From positions 21,437,115 through 21,501,114 of the forward strand of contig NC_134429.1 of NCBI RefSeq assembly GCF_030867145.1: DNA of 64,000 nt, read 5' to 3'. The stretch's first letter is position 1; each line of letters opens with the position of its first letter. This document shows, piece after piece, positions 37,201 through 43,595 of this stretch. This stretch comes from Opisthocomus hoazin (lineage: Eukaryota; Chordata; Aves; Opisthocomiformes; Opisthocomidae). Both the position numbers and the translations under genes were made by a program. The notes under the pieces are model-generated. The model worked only from the letters and a program-made list of their open reading frames with translations. It was not told the DNA's origin and did no database searches.

Positions 37201-40200
37201 GGACGGCGAGCGGGGAGCAGAGGATGGAGCCGCTCCGCAGGGCTCGCTCCCCAGGCAGATCTCCGCTCTTCAGTCAGGGACGGAGGGAGACCAGGCGCAC
37301 GCACGCTCAGCCCTACCTTCCCGCCGGCTCTGCCCGAGCTGCAGAAGACGTACTCCAGCTGGAAGCAGACCACGAACGCTGGGTGAGGGACCATTTCGCT
37401 CAGGTGGATGCGGCTCCTCAGGACCAGGGCCTGACCCGTGCCCCTGCGCCGGGATGGGGAAGGGGCTGTGAGTGCCCGAGGCAGGAGGGCGGCGGCACCG
37501 GCAGCGGAGGTCTCGCCGTTACCTTGCTCCGGAGCAGCCGCCCCGCGCTGCCTCCACCTCCGGCAGCAGCACGGCCACCTGCGGAGCCTGGACGAAGCGC
37601 AGGCCGTTGTGGACACCGACGTGCAGCCGCCGCTCGCGAACCGCCACTCCGCTGCCATCCGGCACGGCGTTCGCCTGCAACGGGCAGGTTTTGCAGCTCG
37701 GGCAGCGAGGCAGCACAGGGCGGCAGAGCATCCCTCCCTGCACCACCCACGGCCACGAAAGCGCCGGCAGAAACTCAAAGAGCAGGACCCACCCCTCCAG
37801 CAGCTGATGGATGTTAAAATCTTTCGTCTTTATGGCAGAGTTGGTGCAAATTTGGCAAATACAGGACTTGCCCTGCAGTCCTCCCTGCACACCGAGTGCT
37901 GCCATTCCTGAAGAGACACGCTCAGGATGCACCGCGTCTGCTCTTGCATTCTCCACACCAGAGCAAACCCATATTCTGCTTACTACTGCCTGGATTTTCA
38001 AAACAAAGCCTACAGTGCCCGTGTGCTAATTCACAGTAAAGCGAGCAAAAGGCTTGCAGAGCAAAAAACACTCCAAGTGAAATGAGCACGGCTCCTCTGG
38101 ACCTTTCCACCCCACCTGTGAACCACGCGCCGGCACCAGCGCTGCGCACTGTGCTCTCCCCGGCCGTGAAGGCACCGGCAGTACCTGAAGCAAGCGATCG
38201 CTGTTCAGCAAGTCCAGCAGCTCCTCCTCAAACTCCTCCAGGGAGGGGTGCAGCTGGACAGACAGCCTCTCCAGGTAGCAGGTCACCGGCTTCATCAGCC
38301 GGGGCTTCTGCAAGCAGTCACCTGCGAGAGAAGGCAGCGGGCAGAGGTTACGCTGCGAGCGGGGCAGACGGCGCTGGGAACGCGGGGCAGAGCCAAGACG
38401 AAAGCAGCAGCGGGGAGAGGTCGGGGCCGTGCACGGGCTCCCTGGCCACGGGGCCACCGCCTTTCTGGGGACGCGGGCTGTTCGCAGAGATGCGCCATGA
38501 AACGTTCCTGCTTCACCCAGCTTCCCCAGCACATGCACACCGCTACGCCTGGGAGAGACCCAGAGACACCTACCACCCTCGGTGTCAACGGGGGCAATCT
38601 GTTTACTCAGTAAAGCCACCGCCAGCGCAGTGCAAGACGCTGGCTCTCCCCTCTTCCACTTTCAAGCAGTGGTCTCAGCAGCACCAGGGACTCGGCTGCT
38701 CTGGAGACCTCACTCCGCTTCAACATTAACAGCTACAACCCCAGGCAGTAAGCTGAAGAATAATTCAGCTGCAGAACTGAAAGTACTTTTTACCCTCTGA
38801 ATCTTCAGATCACATAATTTAAATTGCGGCAGCTCGAACGGCAGGGCTGCTGCCCACAGGGAAAGATTAACGAGGGCTGAGCGTGCAAGAGCTCGTCCCT
38901 CCAAACCTGCCAGACCCCAGTGATCCTGAGCCCCGCCACCAAGGAGGAGGAGGACTTTAAACAACTGCAAGGGCTGCTCCTAAATCTCCGCTGAACGACT
39001 GTAATTAAACCAACCATCACTCATCCCCAGCAGCTTCCCAGCAGCAAAGCAATTAACGGACGTGGAACAGACCAACGCCATTTTGACGTCTTTCAGGCTG
39101 AGCTGTGAAGGCGAGGGCTGCAGTCCCACCAGCCCAGGCAGGGGAGATGCTCCTGCTCCCAGAAACCCCCCGCCACCGCGCTGCCCACAGCCTCCCCGGG
39201 GACCCGCCGCCTTCAGCGGGAGCGGCGAAGGCAGCAGGGAAAGGGAAGGAGCCCTTACTCGCATCTCCGGATGCCGGCAGCAAGCCGGGAATGGTCGGCA
39301 GCCCAGACACCAGCAGGTTTTCGGGAAGGAGGTGAAATATCTTCTCCAGGGGCTGGTGGGGCTTCAGAGTGTACTGCAGGTGGCTCTTCTCCATCACCGT
39401 CAAGTATTTGTTCTCTGAAGAAGAGAAAACATCCCAAAGTGACCCAAACCAGCACGGACAGCGTTGCAGCACCACTGCTGAAGAAATCATTATCCACGAA
39501 CACAACGTGTTAGGAGCAAAGGAAAACCTGGGCCTGCGCAGCCACGCTTCTCCCGGCTGGCAGCAGGGCACGCCCGCTCAGCAGCGCCAGGGCACGGACC
39601 CCGTACCGCATCGACCGGACACGCACGATACTCGCTCGGGTACGCGTGGCCACCAAGCAAGGAGCGAGACGCAAGGTCTCGCTGCTGCTTACTTTCCATG
39701 GGGTCCTGGAAGCGTGGGTGCAGTAAGGCACGCGGCGTCCCATGGTACAGCTTCAGTCTGAAAGCAAAGAGCACACGTGCAGCGGTCAGCAAACCCACCC
39801 TGCAGCACGTCCCCACCATCCGCAACGCCTCTGCTCAACGGTGAGCAGCCACCTTCCCACCCTGCACCCGCGGCAAAAACCCCACCCTTCAGGGACGGGA
39901 CAGGCACCCCCTACACCCACCACCGCTTCCCCAGCGGTGCAGAATTCCAGGGGTCTAAATGCTGCCTTCGTCTCCGCAGCCCAGGACCACCCTTTCTCCC
40001 CGCAAAGCGGCCGTGCCCCGGTTCCCAGCGTACCCCATCCCACAGCAGCGGGGTCACCTACGCTCGGTCCTCGGCGGACGGGTCCGGCGCCTCCGAGCCG
40101 CTGCCAAAGAGGGGGATGAGTCCGAAGCCACAGGAGAGATGCCGAGAGCCCCCGTCCCCCTTCCCGACTGTCACCACCACTTCCACGACGGCAGCGATGC

Positions 40201-43032
40201 CAGGGTGGTTCAAGGAGGTGTGGAAATAAACGGCCTGGGACGGGAAAGGAGAGAGAAAGGGTTCATCAGCGCTGGCAGCAGCGGCCACAGGCAGAGCAAC
40301 ACCTGTGGCCTTTGGGCAGCCAGCGACACAACCAGAGCATCCATCAAAACTTCCAGACAGCGGCTCATGGCAAATGACTTCCACCACTGCTCAGAAATCT
40401 CAAATATCATTAACTACTTTTCCTTTTTTTTTTTTCCTCCTTTTTTTGTTGCTGACACCCATTTTCCAGAGTAACTCACAGGCTGCAGACCCCGTAAGAG
40501 CAGGGCTTCGATGCGTCCCTGACCTACAGCATCGCAGCGAGCCCCACACCGGGAAAGCCAAAGGACCTGGAAACCCTCCTGCCATGGGGAGGGGAGACGG
40601 GGTGGCCCAGGAGAGGATGGGGCACAGGTCACCTCCCCAGGACAGGATTTAAAGCCAGGTTAATCTTCCTATTAAAAACTCATTATCACGGTGTCCCAGG
40701 AAAAACATTTACTGTAATCACAGGCTGTCAGGAAGGGATAACGGAGAGGGACACTACCGCATCAACCCAGGGAAATCAATCCTCACTCTATTATCTTTCA
40801 TTGCAAAATGTTGAAATGATGAGCGCTGGCCGCAGAGCGACGCTCGCCTTGCAAAGACACAGCGAGCCCTGAAAGCGGATCCCTCGCACAACCAGGCTTG
40901 CCGCTCCCCCTGCGAACGCTCCCAACGCTCCGTTACAGCTCGCCCCTCTCCCCTCCCCTAAACCCTGCGCGGGTGACGCAGGTGGGGGTCACCTTGCCCC
41001 CCCACGCACGCAGACCCCGTCCCCTGCCAGCGCCGAGGCAGACCAGCGCGCCGGCAGCATCGCAGCACGCGGCCGGCGCAGGCAGGGATGCGACGTCCCC
41101 GCACGCTGCCGGCTCTCCAGCAGCTCCTCCTGCGCGGGGAGCTGTGCCGCTCCCCCTTCCCCACAGCCCGATTCTCCCTGTACCTGAGCTCTTTGAACAC
41201 CGGGCTGCCGAATACCACCGAGTTAAGAGATGCCAGCGCTCGGCAGCCGGTCGCGTCACGCCTGCAGACGGCCTCTCCTCTGCCCCAGCGCGTCTGCAAA
41301 GCCCCGAGCGCTGCGGCTCGGGCACAGGGCACGGGCAACGCAATTCAGCGACGGCAGAGCAGCTGCGAGACGCCCTGCCCTGACACCCCACAGCTCCCAG
41401 CCGCAGGCCCAGCACCCCGCACGTCCCAGCAGACACAGGGAGGGTGCTGGGAAGGCAGCTCCTCCCGGCACCCGGCGAGGTGGGGAGCGGCACCCCGTCT
41501 GTCTGGCTGCAGCACTCCCTGCCGGGGCTTTTTCTCCGTCCCTCTTCGAAATCGCAGGGGTTGGCCGGTGATTAAGGCACTGGCGGAAGAACGGCACGCA
41601 TCAACGTCCCTGGGACACCACGACCGCCCAAAGTAAGCGAAGGAGCGCGGCTGTCATCAGCGCTACACTTGATCCACAGCACAGAGCACTGGAGGAGGTG
41701 GAAATGAAAGTTGAATTGGAAAACGTGACGCCCTGGCTGCCACCCACACCACAGGGCGCTGGGATCTCCCCAGTACGGGGGCACCCACCGCAGCAGATGG
41801 ACGCCCGGCTTTGGGCGAGTCGGGCTCCCGGGCGAGGGGGGAGCAGCGCAGTGCCGGAGGGCGGGCGGCTGCTCCTTCCCTTCCTCCCCACCGCGCTCTG
41901 CCGCCGGCTCTGCACGGCGCAGGCTGCTCCACGCCTCGCCCAGCCCCAGGGGCACCCCGAGACCCCGACCTCCGCACCCCAGCAAATGGGGCAGCGTCTG
42001 GGGTGCACCAGGGACCAGAAAGCGTCGGAAGGGAAAAGCGTTTGCGGCTGCCGTCTGCGTGCAGAGCAAACCGCTGCGGATGAGGCTCAGCGGCCGCCGG
42101 ACCGACCACGCGCCAGAGCCTGCGCACGCCGGGGACTCGCCGCTCCAACGGGCTCACGGCGCGCTGGCGGCCGGCTCCCAGAACTCTCCGAGCCCCGCTT
42201 CCCCCCGACCGACGGAGGAAGCCAACGGAGAGCGGCTGCGGAATGAACTCCAGCAAAGGCGGCTTTTCCCTTCGTGCGTTAAGAACCTCCCTCCTCAGAC
42301 TCAGCTCCTGCAGCGCGGCCACCTCCCTGCGCCATGGCTGCCCCCAGCCCTCCCCCAGGCCCCCCAGCCCGCCCGCAGCCCCCCGGCACCCTACCTCGTC
42401 GAAAGCCGCCCTGGGCGGGCGCGGCGGGGTGGCGCGGGCGGCTCGCCAGCCGCTCCTCCACGTCGTCCCGAAGAAGCGGCGGTACGTGGCGTCGAAGAGG
42501 GAGAGCCGCAGCTGGTACTCGGCCCCCTGCGAGGAACGAGGGGACGGGGACAGCGGCGTCGTGGCCACGCCAGCCCCGGCACGCGGCACGCGCTGCGGCG
42601 AGGGCGGACGAGGCGCTGCCGACGCCCGACACCGAACGAGCGAAGCGAAAAGGGGGGAGAAACCCAGCACGGAGCCGGCAGCAGAGGGGCAGCGGGCTGC
42701 TACAGCGCTCCGCGGAGATTTCCATTTGAAAACGCTCGCCTAAACTAAAAATTAGCAAAAAACGGAACTAAAAATTAACTGAGCGCTGGCTCGGCTCTGG
42801 GGGCGGAGGCGCGGGAGGAGGCTCGGCTCCGGTGCGCCCGTCGGGAGAGCGACCCCCAGCCCCCCACCCCGCTCGGAAGCCCCCCCCCCCCCCGTACCTG
42901 GGCGAGCGCAGCCCCCTCCAGGTGCCGCAGGACGCAGCGCAGCGCGGCGGGGGCCGGCGGGCGGGCCGCGCGGCGGCGGGGGGGCGGCGGCAGCGCCAGG
43001 CTCCGCGCGAACGCCCGCTCCCACTCGCCCAT
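22068..43032 (-). CDS. NPHP4: NPHP4, nephrocystin-4 (whole coding span, 28 exons)
   Basis: Nephrocystin-4 (nephroretinin) is a scaffold of the ciliary transition zone in the NPHP1-NPHP4-NPHP8 module; it binds RPGRIP1-family proteins and gates protein entry into cilia. I identified 28 coding exons on the minus strand from similarity to the vertebrate protein. Every intron is GT-AG, and cumulative exon lengths stay in frame: 4,146 nt, 1,381 residues plus TGA, against 1,426 in human. Recognisable blocks run in order. They are the N-terminal C2-like region ([20 protein letters not shown]), [104 protein letters not shown] and the C-terminal [10 protein letters not shown]. The carboxy third is the Ig/MSP-like beta-rich region of the family. 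Missing residues relative to human are mostly in the low-complexity middle. The gene is compact, about 21 kb against over 100 kb in human. The exact initiator ATG is supported by alignment of the first residues with the family. Confidence 0.97.
22358..22501 (-). CDS. NPHP4: NPHP4 coding exon 27
   Basis: 144 nt, residues about 1288-1335. Starts [11 protein letters not shown] and includes [11 protein letters not shown] and the FKEDSFEV block. Acceptor ccgcag, donor GAG|GTACGT. Confidence 0.95.
23306..23485 (-). CDS. NPHP4: NPHP4 coding exon 26
   Basis: 180 nt, residues about 1228-1287. Contains [26 protein letters not shown] and CRQPLISK, all close to the mammalian protein. Donor AAG|GTACGG, phase 0 at both ends. 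Confidence 0.95.
24010..24181 (-). CDS. NPHP4: NPHP4 coding exon 25
   Basis: 172 nt, residues about 1170-1227. Encodes [20 protein letters not shown], the [14 protein letters not shown] block and [12 protein letters not shown]. Begins with the last base of a codon split from exon 24; donor CAG|GTAACC. Confidence 0.95.
24532..24617 (-). CDS. NPHP4: NPHP4 coding exon 24
   Basis: 86 nt, residues about 1142-1170. Encodes [19 protein letters not shown], then IKKFFVAIY. Donor AT|GTAAGT. A short exon between larger introns, in frame with both neighbours. Confidence 0.94.
25491..25576 (-). CDS. NPHP4: NPHP4 coding exon 23
   Basis: 86 nt, residues about 1113-1141. Encodes [20 protein letters not shown] and DIICETKKM; the CSDP-xx-ICET signature matches the family. 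Donor ATG|GTACTG is acceptable but not ideal. Confidence 0.92.
25865..26021 (-). CDS. NPHP4: NPHP4 coding exon 22
   Basis: 157 nt, residues about 1061-1113. Encodes [27 protein letters not shown] and [10 protein letters not shown], one of the best conserved parts of the protein. The donor falls inside the final Gly codon. Confidence 0.95.
26121..26204 (-). CDS. NPHP4: NPHP4 coding exon 21
   Basis: 84 nt, residues about 1033-1060. Poorly conserved, Gly/Ala-rich, ending [10 protein letters not shown]. Placement rests on phase 0 at both ends, good splice sites and the human PTKHAK equivalent. The intron to exon 22 is only 99 nt. Confidence 0.88.
26357..26546 (-). CDS. NPHP4: NPHP4 coding exon 20
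   Basis: 190 nt, residues about 969-1032. Encodes [47 protein letters not shown]. Donor CAG|GTAGGT. Confidence 0.95.
26646..26872 (-). CDS. NPHP4: NPHP4 coding exon 19
   Basis: 227 nt, residues about 894-969. Encodes the [20 protein letters not shown] segment and [20 protein letters not shown], then EVDHPEL, a strongly conserved stretch. Donor CAG|GTGGGG. Confidence 0.95.
26948..27150 (-). CDS. NPHP4: NPHP4 coding exon 18
   Basis: 203 nt, residues about 826-893. Encodes [16 protein letters not shown] and [19 protein letters not shown], a basic segment that matches human LADVDSELAA and RRRKLERM. Confidence 0.93.
27370..27498 (-). CDS. NPHP4: NPHP4 coding exon 17
   Basis: 129 nt, residues about 783-826. 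Starts GHPCEE as in human GHPCEQ, then a Pro/Arg/Ser-rich linker. Low conservation, but phases and splice sites are consistent. Confidence 0.88.
28604..28784 (-). CDS. NPHP4: NPHP4 coding exon 16
   Basis: 181 nt, residues about 723-783. Encodes [29 protein letters not shown] and [12 protein letters not shown]. Donor GTCG|GTAAGA. Confidence 0.95.
28984..29232 (-). mobile_element. CR1 LINE 3' fragment in NPHP4 intron 15
   Basis: The + strand begins atagaatcatagaatcatta followed by aggttggaaaagacctctaag, then catcaagtccaactgtcagcc. It continues through a typical CR1 3' UTR to the gatgcaacctgaggcc block. It is 5'-truncated and lies in the same orientation as NPHP4. It belongs to a less GC-rich subfamily than the copies at 5,925 and 62,585. 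Confidence 0.92.
29420..29451. repeat. 18-bp-period duplication over NPHP4 exon 15 donor
   Basis: The + strand carries acctccagtttaac at 29,420-29,433 and again at 29,438-29,451. On the gene strand this repeats the exon end GTTAAACTGGAG|GT, giving two in-frame donor sites 18 nt apart. Confidence 0.85.
29440..29600 (-). CDS. NPHP4: NPHP4 coding exon 15
   Basis: 161 nt, residues about 669-722. Encodes [20 protein letters not shown], the RYLAEHSLQ segment and [20 protein letters not shown]. The donor region is tandemly duplicated (see 29,420-29,451), leaving a second possible donor 18 nt downstream. Confidence 0.94.
30190..30377 (-). CDS. NPHP4: NPHP4 coding exon 14
   Basis: 188 nt, residues about 606-669. 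Encodes [20 protein letters not shown] and [12 protein letters not shown], then NKDGTLGTG. Acceptor tcaag, donor CTG|GTGAGC. Confidence 0.95.
31014..31205 (-). CDS. NPHP4: NPHP4 coding exon 13
   Basis: 192 nt, residues about 542-606. Encodes [20 protein letters not shown] and the [17 protein letters not shown] segment. Donor CAG|GTGGGA. Confidence 0.94.
31309..31523 (-). CDS. NPHP4: NPHP4 coding exon 12
   Basis: 215 nt with the upstream acceptor, residues about 471-542. Encodes [26 protein letters not shown] and [12 protein letters not shown]. The acceptor is a tandem cagcag, so the exon can start at 31,523 or 31,520 with or without one Gln. Confidence 0.92.
32206..32252 (-). CDS. NPHP4: NPHP4 coding exon 11 (47 nt)
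   Basis: Very short exon, residues about 455-470, encoding [16 protein letters not shown], like human [20 protein letters not shown]. Without it the frame between exons 10 and 12 breaks; with it all phases close. Acceptor ccgcag, donor GTAAGT. Confidence 0.88.
33532..33789 (+). repeat. 6-bp target-site duplication flanking the LTR
   Basis: The hexamer GGCAAG lies at 33,532-33,537 and again at 33,784-33,789, directly abutting the TGT...ACA ends of the LTR. A 6-bp duplication is the size expected for alpharetroviral integration. Confidence 0.85.
33538..33783 (+). mobile_element. Solo LTR of an alpharetrovirus-like endogenous retrovirus
   Basis: This is a 246-bp element starting TGT and ending ACA, flanked by a perfect GGCAAG duplication. 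In order it carries a CCAAT motif (near 33,609), a TATATAA box (33,646-33,652) and an AATAAA signal (33,669-33,674). After the signal comes a segment resembling the R/U5 part of avian alpharetrovirus LTRs (gtgtctgcgagctgatggcc). No internal viral genes flank it, so it is what remains after recombination between two LTRs. It lies in NPHP4 intron 10, opposite to the gene. Confidence 0.88.
34355..34484 (-). CDS. NPHP4: NPHP4 coding exon 10
   Basis: 130 nt, residues about 412-455. Encodes [20 protein letters not shown], then an acidic/Pro-rich tail. Matches human VESGTLRFQFSLGSEEHL. Donor CTGA|GTGAGT. Confidence 0.93.
35187..35342 (-). CDS. NPHP4: NPHP4 coding exon 9
   Basis: 156 nt, residues about 360-411. 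Encodes [20 protein letters not shown], then VPLRGGAH and CQALVYQSC. Phase 0 at both ends, donor CAG|GTAAGG. Confidence 0.94.
35343..37316 (-). other. NPHP4: NPHP4 intron 8
   Basis: About 2 kb with no recognised repeat or RNA gene. Composition is moderate, with an AT-rich portion at 36,900-36,990. Confidence 0.6.
37317..37443 (-). CDS. NPHP4: NPHP4 coding exon 8
   Basis: 127 nt, residues about 317-359. Encodes [20 protein letters not shown] and [14 protein letters not shown]. Acceptor gcgcag, donor AAG|GTAGGG. Confidence 0.95.
37523..37674 (-). CDS. NPHP4: NPHP4 coding exon 7
   Basis: 152 nt, residues about 267-317. Encodes [20 protein letters not shown] and VLLPEVEAA, as in human [20 protein letters not shown]. 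The intron to exon 8 is only 79 nt. Confidence 0.94.
38185..38321 (-). CDS. NPHP4: NPHP4 coding exon 6
   Basis: 137 nt, residues about 221-266. Encodes [20 protein letters not shown] and [16 protein letters not shown]. Acceptor gcgag-type cgcag, donor CAG|GTACTG. Confidence 0.94.
39259..39414 (-). CDS. NPHP4: NPHP4 coding exon 5
   Basis: 156 nt, residues about 169-221. Encodes [20 protein letters not shown] and [19 protein letters not shown]. Donor GCGA|GTAAGG. Confidence 0.95.
39693..39757 (-). CDS. NPHP4: NPHP4 coding exon 4
   Basis: 65 nt, residues about 147-169. Encodes [20 protein letters not shown], near-identical to human [14 protein letters not shown]. Donor GAAA|GTAAGC. Confidence 0.95.
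40062..40234 (-). CDS. NPHP4: NPHP4 coding exon 3
   Basis: 173 nt, residues about 90-147. Encodes [20 protein letters not shown] and [12 protein letters not shown]. Part of the N-terminal C2-like fold. Donor GAGC|GTAGGT. Confidence 0.95.
40235..42394 (-). other. NPHP4: NPHP4 intron 2
   Basis: About 2.2 kb, GC-rich toward the promoter side. A polypyrimidine tract on the + strand near 40,419-40,447 is the only simple sequence. No mobile element recognised. Confidence 0.6.
42395..42526 (-). CDS. NPHP4: NPHP4 coding exon 2
   Basis: 132 nt, residues about 46-89. Encodes [20 protein letters not shown] and TWRSG, then a basic Pro/Ala-rich linker to AAFDE. Human has FFDVTYRHFFGRTWK here. A few residues are missing before this block relative to human. 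Confidence 0.94.
42898..43032 (-). CDS. NPHP4: NPHP4 coding exon 1 (start)
   Basis: 135 nt, residues 1-45. Begins [18 protein letters not shown], like human MNDWHRIFTQNVLVPPHP, which fixes the start codon. Conserved CVLRHLEG follows. Extremely GC-rich. The donor CAG|GTACGG is followed at once by a 14-G run on the gene strand. Confidence 0.92.
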
Positions 43033-43378
43033 CCCGCTCGGCCACGCGGGTGCCGGTACTGGAGCCCCTGAGGAGCGGCAGCGCCCGCTCCCGCACCGCC
43101 CGCCGGATCAAGGCCCTCGGCGCTCTCGCCGCGCCCCGACGCCATACTCTCGGGCCCGACCAACCTCGCGCCGGGGTGGGGGGGGACGGGGGACGGAGTC
43201 GCCGCCGCCGCTCACCACCTCGTCGCCCACGCTCCCACGCCCCCCCGCCGGTGTGTAGCGGAGAAGGGTGGCGGCGGGGCGGTGGCGGACTGGTGCGGGG
43301 CCCGGCGGCGGAGGAAGTGGTGGCGGCGGCGGAGGCCCTCCCCCCCCGCGCGGGTGGTCGCGCCCGGCTCGGCATCGG

Positions 43379-43392
43379 GTTACTAGGGCAAT
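43379..43392 (-). promoter_or_regulatory. RFX X-box-like motif
   Basis: GTTACTAGGGCAAT is an imperfect inverted repeat with 3 mismatches to the RFX palindrome GTTGCC-N2-GGCAAC. It lies about 350 bp upstream of the NPHP4 start codon, a normal position for X-boxes of ciliary genes. Confidence 0.5.
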
Positions 43393-43549
43393 GGTGACGC
43401 ACCGCGGGGGGCGGTGCCTCGCCTCTGGGCCCTAGCAGCGCTACAGCCAATGGGAGCGGCCGCCGAGCTCTCGTCATTTGCATGCGGCGGGAGAGGCGGG
43501 CGGCGCGGCCAATCGGCGGCGGGAGGGGCGGGGCCGGGCCTGCCCCCCA

Positions 43550-43595
43550 CGAGGGCGCCGCGGCGGAGCGGTGGGGAGCGGCGGACGGCGGGCAG
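43550..43595 (+). other. KCNAB2: Possible non-coding first exon of KCNAB2 (end only)
   Basis: A strong donor, GGCAG|GTGCGG, at 43,595/43,596 lies just right of the divergent promoter core. It could end a 5' UTR exon that splices to the acceptor at 50,036/50,037. The exon start is arbitrary, and no transcript evidence is available. Confidence 0.25.

Noticed and set aside
41663-42670. 335-codon minus-strand open frame as a separate gene
   Set aside because: It is NPHP4 coding exon 2 read through both flanking introns. Only 42,395-42,526 is supported as coding.
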